Of a stretch of DNA of 64,000 nt, positions 8,486 through 16,670 are shown in pieces. Location of the stretch: NCBI GenBank assembly GCA_964347325.1, contig CAYFYA010000002.1, positions 79,863-143,862 on the forward strand, given 5' to 3'. Origin of the DNA: JAJISG01 sp964347325 (GTDB lineage: Archaea > Thermoplasmatota > Thermoplasmata > RBG-16-68-12 > JAJISG01). Position 1 is the stretch's first letter, and every line of letters begins with the position of its first letter. Under the pieces are notes generated by a model. It saw only the letters and a program-made list of their open reading frames with translations, did no database searches and was not told the DNA's origin. A program made the translations under genes and the position numbers.

Positions 8486-9760
8486 TTGAGCCTTTGGCCG
8501 GAGGCGACGGCTGTGGAGACTGAAGTCGCTGACAAGACTGAGGTGTTTCTCAATGACGCCTTCCCTCACGGGTTAGTCACGCTGCTGACCACTCCCCCGG
8601 GTCCCGAGAAGGAGGCCATCCTGCTCCCACTGTGCCGCAATGCGTTGGCGGCGGGAACTAGTGTCTCCCTCACCCTGTCCACGATACCTCCGAGGAGGAT
8701 TCTGAGAAGGCTAGCCTCGCCAGAGGTGGACCCGCATAAATCACTCGAGGACGGTCAGCTGAAGGTCCTGGACTGGTACTCTCACAAGGAGGAGGATGTG
8801 CAGGAGAGTTCGGAAGAGAACGGCATTATCCGGTGTGCCGGTGACCTGCGCAGCCTCGACGGAGCTCTATCCCGGATGCTGAAAGCCTCGAAAGGGAAGG
8901 GCCTCAGCGTAGTGGAGGTCTTCACGGACCTCCTGGGCGGGTCGAAGGGACGGGTAAGCCAGTTCGCTTCTGTTCTCGGCAAAAAGCTGCGAAGGGCGTT
9001 CGAGACGACCGTCCTTGCTGTCGACAGCGACCTTGTGGCGGAAGTGGCTTTGGAGAGCCTCCAGGGGATGGCTGACTGTTGGACGACAGTGACGCGGGAC
9101 CGTGACCAGGATGGGATATCCTGGACTGTGGTCGTTCGACGTGAAGAGAAGGAGAGCAGCTACATTCTGAGATCCGAGGCACCCTTCACGGAGTTCGAAG
9201 TGGTCACGGCTGAGTCCACCTCCGAGGGAGTCTCCGACCTCATGGACCTCTCTGAGGAGTCCTGCCCGCAGTGCGGGACACTGATTGAAGAGGAGGAGTG
9301 CCCCGTCTGCGGGTACGCTCCCGGCGACGATCAGCTCTGGAAGGCCAAGGAACTCTACCAGAAGGCCGAAGAGAGGCTCAAGGAGAACCCCACCGACGTT
9401 CAGGCCCTATTTACGAAGGCGGCAGCCTTGGCGAAGATGGACGACTACCGGGAGGCAATAAACGTGCTCAACGAGCTGACGATCAACGACCCCCGATATC
9501 CGGGGATGTGGATGCTCAAGGCCAAACTCTACGACCGACTCGGGGAGCAGGCTAAGGCCAACCTCTGCCGTCAGAGAGCGCTGAACATCAGGCGGAAGGA
9601 GGGGGGGACCATCGTGGACGCCACCGCTGTCTCAGAAGGCGAGGAGTTCCAGTGCCCGCTCTGCCAGCGCTCGCTTCCGTGGAACGCGACAATATGCTCC
9701 TGTGGAGCGGAGTTCGTAGAGGAAGAAGCAGAACCTGAAGGGGCTGTCCCCCGACAATAA
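8486..9760 (+). CDS. Uncharacterised RecA/KaiC-like protein with TPR and two zinc ribbons
   Basis: A 424-residue protein I can describe by architecture only. Residues 25-230 resemble a KaiC/RecA-like core (LVTLLTTPPGPEKEAILLPL at the P-loop position, VVEVFTDLLGG, then TTVLAVDSDL), but no GxxxxGK[ST] Walker A is present, so ATP hydrolysis is doubtful. A zinc ribbon follows (Cys260, 263, 272, 275), then helical TPR-like repeats at about 283-372, then a second ribbon (Cys390, 393, 404, 406). A scaffold or regulatory role is likely but unproven. The TTG at 8486 gives the longest frame; GTG at 8513 has a better-placed GGAGG. It is transcribed divergently from rpo6. Confidence 0.75.
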   Translation: MSLWPEATAVETEVADKTEVFLNDAFPHGLVTLLTTPPGPEKEAILLPLCRNALAAGTSVSLTLSTIPPRRILRRLASPEVDPHKSLEDGQLKVLDWYSHKEEDVQESSEENGIIRCAGDLRSLDGALSRMLKASKGKGLSVVEVFTDLLGGSKGRVSQFASVLGKKLRRAFETTVLAVDSDLVAEVALESLQGMADCWTTVTRDRDQDGISWTVVVRREEKESSYILRSEAPFTEFEVVTAESTSEGVSDLMDLSEESCPQCGTLIEEEECPVCGYAPGDDQLWKAKELYQKAEERLKENPTDVQALFTKAAALAKMDDYREAINVLNELTINDPRYPGMWMLKAKLYDRLGEQAKANLCRQRALNIRRKEGGTIVDATAVSEGEEFQCPLCQRSLPWNATICSCGAEFVEEEAEPEGAVPRQ

Positions 9761-10033
9761 CAGCGCGACTCACGGACAGCCTCGCTCTCTCCTCGTCCTG
9801 ACCCTGCCGGGGGATTGTAGGATATCGGGGTTGGCCCCCAGTCACCCTGGGATGACGCATCCCTTCGTGGAGGAACCCGTGCGACATCCGCCCCCGCTCG
9901 CATCGTGGTTCACAGATCCCCGCGACCTTCGCTAGGGGCGTACAAACATCGCGGCAGGCCAATATACGTCTTTTGGCCCTGGTCCATTGGAGGAGCGTGG
10001 CAGCTTTATCTATGAGGTGAGGTTCGCAACCAC
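9761..10033. other. 273-bp intergenic region without a recognisable gene
   Basis: I see no protein-like reading frame. Near its right end, CTTTATCTA at about 10004-10012 could be a TATA element for the HisA-like gene, whose GTG start at 10034 lies 22-30 bases downstream. Confidence 0.4.
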
Positions 10034-10642
10034 GTGCCACCATCCGACATCCTACCCTGGCTGGCAGCCCGCGATGGTCGCCCCCTCTCTCCAACAGGCC
10101 TCGGAGAGGGGGACTATGAGCTGCGAGATCTCTTGTCTAAGTTGCTTAAGGATTACGGGAAGGTGCTGCTATGGGATGTCGACGGGATGGAGAAGGGGAG
10201 GCCGCACCTCGCTCTCTATAAGAGGTTTGAGGGAAAGGGACTGTGGGTGGACGAGGGTGTCCGCAGCGTGGGGGGCCTGATAGATGTGCTGGTGGCAGGG
10301 GCCGAGATTGCGGTACTCAACCTGAAGACCTTTGCCAACCTGGAGGAGCTCCGAGCGGCGGGGGAGATGACCGAGAAGTTGGCTGTCTGCGTGGAAGAGA
10401 CGGAGGGTCCCCTGACGCGGGATCCGCGTTCCCGCAACCTGCGGCCCGCGGACCTCTTTCGAAAGGCCCTTCAGGCTGGCATCGACAAGGGTGTATATCT
10501 GCGAGGGACAGGGCTTTCTGAGGCCCCCGAGTGGATTGACGCCTTGGAGGGGCTGGAACTGTACACGGGTCCAGCGAAGTTGGCCAAAGTAGAGGACCAG
10601 GCTCGCTGGAGACCGATAGTGGACGCCTACGAGTTGGTGTGA
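10034..10642 (+). CDS. HisA-related TIM-barrel protein (COG1411-like)
   Basis: A 202-residue protein resembling archaeal HisA-like proteins of unknown function (COG1411), related to phosphoribosyl-formimino-AICAR-P isomerase. The pattern LLWDVDGMEKGRP near residue 46 corresponds to the first phosphate-binding and catalytic strand of HisA, and GLWVDEGVRSVGGL near residue 70 to the central strand. It is shorter than true HisA (about 240) and its C-terminal half is divergent, so histidine biosynthesis is unlikely. No other his genes are nearby. It starts at GTG after GAGGTGA at 10014-10020. Its TGA directly abuts the ATG of the DUF2240 gene, so the two are probably co-translated. Confidence 0.75.
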   Translation: MPPSDILPWLAARDGRPLSPTGLGEGDYELRDLLSKLLKDYGKVLLWDVDGMEKGRPHLALYKRFEGKGLWVDEGVRSVGGLIDVLVAGAEIAVLNLKTFANLEELRAAGEMTEKLAVCVEETEGPLTRDPRSRNLRPADLFRKALQAGIDKGVYLRGTGLSEAPEWIDALEGLELYTGPAKLAKVEDQARWRPIVDAYELV

Positions 10643-11122
10643 ATGGAGGAGCTGAAGAGGGCGGTCGCCCTCCTCTTCAAGATAAAGGGGAAGGAGAGCC
10701 TGACGGAGAAGGAGTTCGTCTTCTCGGCCTCCATGGACATGAGGTGGTTCTCACCCAAAGAGGCTCAAAGGCTTTTGGACCTAAGCCGCGAAGCAGAGCT
10801 GTTGTCCCTCGAAGGAGGGGAACTGACCCCGACCTTTGACGTGAAGGAGGTGGAGACGCCCATGGACTTCACGCCCACAGCGGACGTACTAAAGGTCGAG
10901 GTTGATGAGATCTTCCCTCGAATGGTGAGGGCCATCTGCAAGGAATCTGAGCGGCCCAGGAAGGAAGTAGTGTCCACGATTAACGGCATCCAAGAGAGGA
11001 TGGGGGTTTACGCGGAGGTCGCCGCTCTCATCGCCGGTCGTCGATGGGGCGTAGAAATGCAGTCGTTCTACGACGAGGTCGAGGGATTGATCGAACATCG
11101 GAGGTCTAGCTCTGGCGCTTGA
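10643..11122 (+). CDS. DUF2240 family archaeal protein
   Basis: A 159-residue member of the archaea-restricted DUF2240 family (COG3612), function unknown. The N-terminal 60 residues have the family's helix-turn-helix-like pattern (SLTEKEFVFSASMDMRWFSPKEAQRLLDLSREAELL in pieces), then LTPTFDVKEVETPMDFTP, and a helical tail (VVSTINGIQERMGVYAEVAALIAG). It may be a winged-helix nucleic-acid-binding protein; that is inference. It follows the HisA-like gene without a gap. Its end overlaps the last codons of the convergent MBF1 gene by 17 bases. Confidence 0.8.
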   Translation: MEELKRAVALLFKIKGKESLTEKEFVFSASMDMRWFSPKEAQRLLDLSREAELLSLEGGELTPTFDVKEVETPMDFTPTADVLKVEVDEIFPRMVRAICKESERPRKEVVSTINGIQERMGVYAEVAALIAGRRWGVEMQSFYDEVEGLIEHRRSSSGA

Positions 11123-11555
11123 TGAGGTCTCCCAGGGTTAAGGGCCTGCTCTTCTCCCTCTTTGCGGGTTGGACCTCCTCAATCCTCTCCCTTAGGCGAA
11201 TACCTAGGGCCCTCTCGAGCTTGGATATCAGCTGGTCATCCGGCCTGATGTTACCCTTTTCTAGCTTCTCGATGATGCTGTGTTTCTCGTTGATTCGCCT
11301 GGCGAGGTCTTCCCTCTTCCAGCCCACGGCCTCGCGGCCCCTGCGAATCCGATCCGGGAAGTCGGTTGCCAGGTCGTACTCCACCCGGACGGGGGAATCG
11401 CGGACGGGCCTTTGGGATCTCGCCGCTGGTCGGACCATCCTCTTCGCCGTGGTTTGCTTGACGGCCACCCCAAACCTGGAACAGTCATCGCACAGCATTA
11501 GCTGCGTCCCCTCTACGTTAACGGCCTTCAGCCGGGGGCGCTCCGTTCCGCACAT
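11106..11555 (-). CDS. Archaeal multiprotein bridging factor 1 (aMBF1)
   Basis: A transcription or translation-associated factor with an N-terminal zinc ribbon (CEMCGTERP, then LMLCDDCSRFG) and a C-terminal Cro/C1-type helix-turn-helix (FPDRIRRGREAVGWKREDLA, then INEKHSIIEKLEKG). The first ATG (11555) starts inside the ribbon and omits the first zinc cysteine. The frame is open for only 17 codons upstream before a TGA and contains no ATG, GTG or TTG. It does contain an AGGGAGGA followed by ATT (11573) and CTG (11564). Starting at CTG would give MCEMCG, exactly the usual N-terminus. A non-AUG start, or an upstream sequence error, is therefore likely. The end overlaps DUF2240 convergently. Confidence 0.88.
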   Translation of the reverse strand: MCGTERPRLKAVNVEGTQLMLCDDCSRFGVAVKQTTAKRMVRPAARSQRPVRDSPVRVEYDLATDFPDRIRRGREAVGWKREDLARRINEKHSIIEKLEKGNIRPDDQLISKLERALGIRLRERIEEVQPAKREKSRPLTLGDLIKRQS

Positions 11556-11714
11556 CTCGCACAGCGGCGAGGTAATTCCTCCCTTGGTACCGTGAGGGAA
11601 GCCTCATCGTCCCATTTGTAGTTGACGCAGGGATTAGGGCCCCGACGGTGGTCCGACGTGATGCGGCGGAAGGCGGTTTCCAGTCCTATCGTCGTTGATG
11701 CCTGTGGGGGAACG

Positions 11715-11724
11715 CATAAATATT
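11715..11724 (+). promoter_or_regulatory. TATA box of the PAN gene
   Basis: CATAAATATT, about 50-58 bases before the PAN start. It leaves a leader of roughly 25-30 bases containing AGGAGG. Confidence 0.55.
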
Positions 11725-11772
11725 GCCTGCTAAGTTCATACCAGCCAGCGACCTCTCCCAGGAGGACGTCTG

Positions 11773-12981
11773 TTGAACGAAGACGAGTCCCAGGAGTTCT
11801 ATGGTAAGCTTTCGGAAAGGATCGCCTCCCTGGAGGAAAGGAATGAACGCCTCATCAAGGACTCGAAGCATGCTCGCGGCGAGAAGCGTTTCATCGAGAC
11901 CGAGCTCCTCAAGGTTCAGAGGGATCTGAAGAGGCTCAGGACAGAGCTTGATCGTCTCAAGTCCCCCCCACTGATCATAGGCAGCGTTCGTGATGTCCTC
12001 ACTGACGGTAGGGTCATTGTCAAGAGTTCAACCGGACCCGACTTCATCGTTCACGTTGCGGACTATATCGGCCAGGATGACCTAGTAGTGGGCGCAAGAG
12101 TTGCCCTCAACAAGCAGACTCTAGCCGTCATGGGAGTCCTGCCCTCGTCCTACGACCCCATCGTCCTCGGTGCGGAGGTCATTGATAGGCCGCCCTTCAC
12201 ATACAGAGACGTGGGAGGCCTTGAGGATGCCATCCGGGAGGTTAGGGAGGCCGTAGAGGATCCTCTTCTAAAGCCGGAGCTGTTCAAGAAGGTGGGTATT
12301 GAGCCACCCAAGGGAATCCTGCTGGTGGGACCCCCCGGGACTGGGAAAACCCTCCTGGCGAAGGCCGTTTCGAACAAGACAAGCGCCACCTTCATTCGAC
12401 TCGTAGGCTCGGAACTTGTCCAGAAGTACATCGGCGAGGGGGCGAGATTGGTGAGGGAACTCTTCGAACTGGGCAAGGATAGGGCGCCCTCCATCGTGTT
12501 CATCGACGAGTTGGACGCCATCGGAGCGAAGAGGCTGGAAATGGCCACCAGTGGTGACAGGGAGGTGCAACGGACCCTCATGCAGCTCCTGGCAGAGATG
12601 GATGGTTTTGAGCCCCTGGCCAACGTGAAGATTGTCGCGGCTACCAACAGACCCGACATCCTTGACACCGCGCTGCTGAGGCCTGGTCGGTTCGACAGGA
12701 TCATCGAGATACCGATGCCCGATCATCGGGCTCGGGTCGAGATCTTCAAGATCCACACCCGGGGAATGAACATCCAGGGAAAGCTCGATTATGAACTGCT
12801 GGCCTCGAAGACCGAAGGAACGACCGGGGCCGATATAAAGGCCATCTGCACAGAGGCCGGGATGTTCGCCATTCGTGAGGATAGGGACCACGTCGTGACG
12901 GAGGATTTTCTGAAGGCTCGAACCAAGGTCGCCGGGGAGTTCCTAGACGGCGGCCGAGAAGCGGGAACGATGTTCGCCTAG
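11773..12981 (+). CDS. pan: Proteasome-activating nucleotidase (PAN)
   Basis: A 402-residue AAA+ ring ATPase that unfolds substrates and opens the 20S proteasome gate. Domains are an N-terminal coiled coil (about residues 8-62), an OB fold (about 65-130), and the AAA domain with Walker A GPPGTGKT, pore-loop KYIGEGARL, Walker B FIDELDAIGAKR and the arginine-finger LRPGRFDRIIE. The extreme C-terminus is MFA: hydrophobic-Phe-X in place of the usual hydrophobic-Tyr-X gate-opening motif. The TTG start at 11773 follows AGGAGG with seven-base spacing. Its TAG shares a CTAG with the stop of the convergent zinc-ribbon gene. Proteasome subunit genes are not in this window. Confidence 0.96.
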   Translation: MNEDESQEFYGKLSERIASLEERNERLIKDSKHARGEKRFIETELLKVQRDLKRLRTELDRLKSPPLIIGSVRDVLTDGRVIVKSSTGPDFIVHVADYIGQDDLVVGARVALNKQTLAVMGVLPSSYDPIVLGAEVIDRPPFTYRDVGGLEDAIREVREAVEDPLLKPELFKKVGIEPPKGILLVGPPGTGKTLLAKAVSNKTSATFIRLVGSELVQKYIGEGARLVRELFELGKDRAPSIVFIDELDAIGAKRLEMATSGDREVQRTLMQLLAEMDGFEPLANVKIVAATNRPDILDTALLRPGRFDRIIEIPMPDHRARVEIFKIHTRGMNIQGKLDYELLASKTEGTTGADIKAICTEAGMFAIREDRDHVVTEDFLKARTKVAGEFLDGGREAGTMFA

Positions 12982-13130
12982 TCCTCCCCCTCTTCCACGT
13001 CCTCTTCGATGACGAAGGGCCCAACGTAATCGCAGGACTTGCAGCGGTAGACCTGACCCAGCATCATGCCCATCTCATAGTGGATGTCCGTGGATGCACA
13101 CCGTGGACACCTCAGGACACGCTTCTTCAT
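12978..13130 (-). CDS. 50-residue zinc-ribbon protein
   Basis: A short gene of 50 codons plus stop: MKKRVLRCPRCAS, a linker, YRCKSCDYVGPF and an acidic tail. Two CxxC pairs (Cys8/Cys11 and Cys30/Cys33) form a classic zinc ribbon like those in archaeal ribosomal and transcription-associated proteins. Coding is supported by the intact motif, strong third-position G/C, and a stop that overlaps the PAN stop in a CTAG palindrome. The function is unknown. It lies divergently from the FKBP gene, and both promoters must be within 13131-13237. Confidence 0.75.
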   Translation of the reverse strand: MKKRVLRCPRCASTDIHYEMGMMLGQVYRCKSCDYVGPFVIEEDVEEGED

Positions 13131-13204
13131 GGCGAGATGATCGGCGACGAGTGATTTAAGAGGTGCGCGTCAGTCGAATACTACGACGACATCAGCCCAC
13201 CACA

Positions 13205-13214
13205 AGATTTATCT
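13205..13214 (+). promoter_or_regulatory. TATA box of the FKBP gene (leaderless)
   Basis: AGATTTATCT lies 24-33 bases before the ATG at 13238, so transcription should start at or next to the start codon. Confidence 0.55.
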
Positions 13215-13237
13215 CGCCTAAGCGGTAGAAGTGGCGG

Positions 13238-14110
13238 ATGCGACAAGCCCTTCGCTGGCCGCCCAAAATACGACTCTATCACGTCGTCGCGGCTATCGTG
13301 GTCGCCTCTGCCGTACTCATAGGAGTCATCGTGGCCACGCACCTGCCGGCCCCCCCAGGCACGACGTTGACGGTACAGGACGGTGACACCGTGGACGTGG
13401 ACTATATCGGACTCTTTTCGAACGGCAAAGTCTTCGATACCTCCATAAAGGGAGTCGCCGAGGACGACGCCACCTACCCGAAGGCTATCTCCTTCGAGCG
13501 CAGGGCCTCATACAGCCCTTTCACTGTTCAGGTGGGAGCCGACCCTCCCACGGTCATAGCGGGATTCGAGGAGGGAATAGTGGGCATGAGGGTGGGTCAA
13601 ACGAGGTCCATCGAGGTCCCTCCCGAGAAAGGTTACGGTCCTTCAGATCCTGAGTTGATTGAAACCAGGTCCCTGGCGGAGGAAGTCCCCCAGTTCGAGA
13701 CCATGGATGCGGTCGAATTTGAGAGCCGCTTCGAGGCGGACCCTTCTGCTGGCCTGGTGGTGGTTGACCCCTTCTGGGGTTGGAACGTGACCGTCTCGGG
13801 CTTATCGATCAACTTCGTCACAGTCATGCACATCCCCGACCCTGGGATGATTGTCAAGCCCTACGATGCCTGGGAGGCGAGGGTGGAAGGGGTGGACACC
13901 TCCGCCAACGGGGGCCTGGGTCTCGTAAGCGTCAGGCACTTGCTGGACCAGAGCCATGTCGACAACGTAGGGGCAGAGGACGAGGACGGCAGATTCAGGG
14001 TGATCGCTGTGAATCAGGAAGCTGGGACCTATACCGTTGACTACAACAGGGAGACCGTCGGAAGGACTCTCTTCTTCGAGGTCACGGTCGTGACGATAGA
14101 TCGTCGTTAG
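13238..14110 (+). CDS. Membrane-anchored FKBP-type peptidyl-prolyl isomerase
   Basis: A 290-residue archaeal FKBP of the SlyD-like class with one N-terminal membrane anchor (about residues 14-34), so the catalytic part is extracytoplasmic. The FKBP core has DGDTVDVDYIGLFSNGKVFDTS, VIAGFEEGIVGMRVGQTRSIEVPPEKGYG, with the insert-in-flap domain between about residues 140 and 220. It probably folds exported proteins such as the PKD-repeat surface protein in this window; that link is inference. The C-terminal 60 residues extend past the known fold and end in a beta-rich segment. Its stop overlaps the last codon of the convergent glycosyltransferase. Confidence 0.88.
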   Translation: MRQALRWPPKIRLYHVVAAIVVASAVLIGVIVATHLPAPPGTTLTVQDGDTVDVDYIGLFSNGKVFDTSIKGVAEDDATYPKAISFERRASYSPFTVQVGADPPTVIAGFEEGIVGMRVGQTRSIEVPPEKGYGPSDPELIETRSLAEEVPQFETMDAVEFESRFEADPSAGLVVVDPFWGWNVTVSGLSINFVTVMHIPDPGMIVKPYDAWEARVEGVDTSANGGLGLVSVRHLLDQSHVDNVGAEDEDGRFRVIAVNQEAGTYTVDYNRETVGRTLFFEVTVVTIDRR

Positions 14111-15252
14111 GCGAGCGTCTCCCCGTAGACAGAGACCAGACCCTGGGCACACCTTTCAACGGAGAAACCTTCTGCGGTTTCCCTTGCCCTTCTCCGGAGG
14201 CCTTGCCCTGCTTGAACCGCTCCGACGACGGCATCACAGAAGCTCTCCACGTTCCCTGGCTCGAACAGGAACCCGTTCATCCCGTCGCTAATGTACTCTG
14301 GGAAGGCTCTGAAGTTGACTGCCGCCACCGGCTTTCCACATGCCATGGCCTCGAGGACGGAGAGTCCCTGAGTCTCAAACTTGGATGCGGTCGCCAGGGC
14401 ATCGGCCGCGGCGTAGTGAAGCGCCAGCTCCTCATCGGGAACGAAGCCTGTCAAGACGACGTCATCTTCGAGTCCCATCCGGTCGATCATCCTTCGACAC
14501 TCAGGCAGGGCTGGCCCCGACCCGACGATGATCAGTTTCGCCCCCGGCAGCATCTCTCTGAGCTCGGGGAAGTTCTTGATAAGGAATCCGATGTCCTTCT
14601 CAGGCGAAATCCTCCCGACGTGGAGTATCAATCGCCCATCCTCACAACGGTATCTCTCTCGTATCGACTCCCCATCGAGATCAGGCCTGAAGGTCTCCAC
14701 ATCAACCCCGCTGGGCACGATCGCTCTACTCTTCATCCGGGGAGCAATTCTCGCGAGCTCCTCCATGACGGCCCTCGTTGGTGTCACCACAGCTTGGCAG
14801 CGGTGGAGAAAGCTCCGTAGGTAGAGGGAGAAGAGTCTGTTCACAACGGCGGAGTCCGACCTCCAGGGGGTGTAGTGGGGGATGGCGTCCTGCACCATAG
14901 TGTGGAAGGTTAGAACCATCGGTAGTCCCAGCTCTCTCGCCGCCCACATTCCCTTGATGCCCATCGGTCCTATTCCGTGTGAATGTATCAGTTGCGCCCC
15001 TCTTCGTCGAATGAAGTCCATCTCACCCTTTGTGGGGAGCAGGGCCAACCGGTATCCCGGATATCGCCTCAGTTGTCGGGACCTACAGAACAGAACATTC
15101 TCCATATCGGGAGCGTTCCCGGTCCTGTCCCCAGGGGCGACGATCATGATTTCGTGTCCCATCTTCACCAGAGCCCGCCTGGTATTCACTATGGAGTTGA
15201 CGACGCCGTCTACCGTCGGAAGGTAGGTGTCGGTGAAGACTGCGATTCTCAT
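14107..15252 (-). CDS. GT4-family glycosyltransferase
   Basis: A 381-residue retaining glycosyltransferase of the GT-B fold, family 4 (PimB/MgtA-like). The N-terminal domain shows FTDTYLPTVDGV and SHGIGPMG, with an FHTMVQD acceptor-site loop. The nucleotide-sugar domain shows LHVGRISPEKD and the E-x7-E signature FETQGLSVLEAMACGKPV. A role in glycolipid or surface polysaccharide synthesis is likely; donor and acceptor cannot be deduced. It starts with an ATGA overlap (15249-15252) with the stop of thiDN, so the genes are co-translated although their functions look unrelated. It ends convergently against FKBP. Confidence 0.9.
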   Translation of the reverse strand: MRIAVFTDTYLPTVDGVVNSIVNTRRALVKMGHEIMIVAPGDRTGNAPDMENVLFCRSRQLRRYPGYRLALLPTKGEMDFIRRRGAQLIHSHGIGPMGIKGMWAARELGLPMVLTFHTMVQDAIPHYTPWRSDSAVVNRLFSLYLRSFLHRCQAVVTPTRAVMEELARIAPRMKSRAIVPSGVDVETFRPDLDGESIRERYRCEDGRLILHVGRISPEKDIGFLIKNFPELREMLPGAKLIIVGSGPALPECRRMIDRMGLEDDVVLTGFVPDEELALHYAAADALATASKFETQGLSVLEAMACGKPVAAVNFRAFPEYISDGMNGFLFEPGNVESFCDAVVGAVQAGQGLRRRARETAEGFSVERCAQGLVSVYGETLA

Positions 15253-16550
15253 CCTTTGCCCACCAGCAGTGCCAGTTTGGCCAGCACGTCCTTCGGTGTC
15301 CTGCCCAAGATTCTGACCATCGGCACCTTCCCTGGACCTCCCAGGTCATAGATGATGTCAGGGACCTCTCCCAAACTCCGAATTGCTTCCTGAGTCCCCC
15401 ATTCCATGGTCGACGCCCCATGAGGTTCCGCAGACCTGTCGAAGGAACCCACCTCCATACCAGCATCCCTGGAGCGCTTCACGAGCTCTTCACTGTACCT
15501 CACGTTCATGGCGCACCGCATAGCGGGGTCGGCTCTCATGGCTGTGAGGATGATCCGCGCGACGTGCCGCGAGGTGTCGAAAGCTGGCGGGCCGCTCGCC
15601 ACGGCACGCTTCCCTCGTTTTATAATCCTGCCCTCGATGGCGCATACGTCATCCGGGCCCTGGGCTCCAGGCAAGGCGTAGCCGATGTTCACTCCAACCT
15701 CTGGAACAAGGTCCAGGGGGAGGAGTTCGACGAGGTCATCCAGCGCCTCCCGGAGATCCCTCCAAATTCCCCACCTATCCTCGTGGTATCCTGAGTTGAT
15801 GACTTCGAACCCCTTGCCAACGGCATACGAGGTGCTGAAGCCGGCCGCGATCTTGCTTCTCGCCCGCGCGACGCTCTCAGCCAGATCGACATTCTTCGCG
15901 AGGTAGCCGGCGATCGTTGAGGCGTAAGCGCATCCACTGCCGTGCAGTTCTTTGGGGTAGCGGTACCCCGTGAATAGACGGAACTCTTCTCCGTCGAAGA
16001 GCAGGTCCACCAGCCCTTCCTTCAGATGCCCACCCTTCACCAAGACGGCCCTGGGGCCCAGTTCCGCAATGGTTTCGGCGGCCCGCTCCATGTCCTCCAC
16101 CCCCTCGATTTCCATTCCGCTGAGGGCGGAAGCCTCGTCCAGGTTGGGAGTGACGAGGGTGGTGAGGGGAAGGAGGTGTTCCCTCAGAGCCTCCAAGAAG
16201 CCGGACTCGTGCAGGGTTGAACCAGCCGTGGCTACCATCACCGGGTCCACAACGATCGGTAGCCGGACGGACCTGAGTTCCTTTGAGACGGTGTCAACGA
16301 TCTCCGCAGAGTACAGCATGCCGGTCTTGACAGCCTTGACGTCGATATCGTCTAGTATCGCCCTTACCTGATCCCTCAGGACGTCGACGGGAACGGGGTA
16401 CGTTGACACGACGCCCAGGGTGTTCTGAGCGGTAACACAGGTAATGGCTGTACAGGCGTGGACCCCTATGGAGGTAATTGCCTTGATGTCCGCCTGGATG
16501 CCTGCACCTCCCCCCGAGTCACTGCCTGCGATGACCAAGACGGAAATCAC
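15249..16550 (-). CDS. Bifunctional ThiD-ThiN: HMP/HMP-P kinase and thiamine-phosphate synthase
   Basis: A 433-residue fusion for thiamine biosynthesis. Residues 1 to about 255 are ThiD (AGSDSGGGAGIQADIK, the GTP/ATP-site KGGH, and GSGCAYASTIAGYLA), which phosphorylates hydroxymethylpyrimidine twice. Residues about 260-433 are ThiN (VGVNIGYALPGAQGPDDVCAIEG in parts, SAEPHGASTMEWGTQEA), the archaeal thiamine-phosphate synthase that replaces ThiE. This fusion is common in Euryarchaeota. The start gives MISVLVIAGSDSGG at the conserved position. About 90 bases upstream is a TATA element shared with the divergent gene, and a 17-bp palindrome lies between. No TPP riboswitch was recognised in the leader. 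Confidence 0.93.
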   Translation of the reverse strand: MISVLVIAGSDSGGGAGIQADIKAITSIGVHACTAITCVTAQNTLGVVSTYPVPVDVLRDQVRAILDDIDVKAVKTGMLYSAEIVDTVSKELRSVRLPIVVDPVMVATAGSTLHESGFLEALREHLLPLTTLVTPNLDEASALSGMEIEGVEDMERAAETIAELGPRAVLVKGGHLKEGLVDLLFDGEEFRLFTGYRYPKELHGSGCAYASTIAGYLAKNVDLAESVARARSKIAAGFSTSYAVGKGFEVINSGYHEDRWGIWRDLREALDDLVELLPLDLVPEVGVNIGYALPGAQGPDDVCAIEGRIIKRGKRAVASGPPAFDTSRHVARIILTAMRADPAMRCAMNVRYSEELVKRSRDAGMEVGSFDRSAEPHGASTMEWGTQEAIRSLGEVPDIIYDLGGPGKVPMVRILGRTPKDVLAKLALLVGKG

Positions 16551-16608
16551 GGTCTACCCTTACCGGCGGAGGCCCTAAATGAATCCTTGCCCCCGCTACC
16601 AAGGGGCT

Positions 16609-16625
16609 CGTTCCCCGGGGGAACG
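16609..16625. promoter_or_regulatory. 17-bp palindrome, candidate operator for thiDN
   Basis: CGTTCCCC-G-GGGGAACG is a perfect 8-bp inverted repeat around one base. It lies where transcription of thiDN should begin if the TATA element at 16640-16650 is used leftward. It may bind a regulator or form an RNA hairpin at the 5' end. Confidence 0.45.
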
Positions 16626-16639
16626 ACTCGAGCTAATCA

Positions 16640-16652
16640 CCTTATTTATAGG
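16640..16652. promoter_or_regulatory. Shared bidirectional TATA element
   Basis: CCTTATTTATAGG reads as TTTATA rightward and TATAAATA leftward. Rightward it is 20-30 bases from the ATG at 16671 (leaderless). Leftward it would give thiDN a leader of about 65-70 bases. Confidence 0.55.
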
Positions 16653-16670
16653 GGCCTCGATTTCGGAGGG

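Noticed and set aside
8267..8569. Minus-strand ORF of 100 codons over the rpo6 upstream region
   Set aside because: It covers both promoters, overlaps the next gene, and only a short stretch looks protein-like; no ribosome binding site.
16551..16640. TPP riboswitch in the thiDN leader
   Set aside because: Neither the CUGAGA core nor the paired stems of the THI element could be found; only a simple palindrome is present.
16458..16670. Upstream extension of the 125-residue protein frame
   Set aside because: It runs antisense to thiDN, contains the shared TATA and palindrome, and is not protein-like; ATG 16671 fits the promoter.
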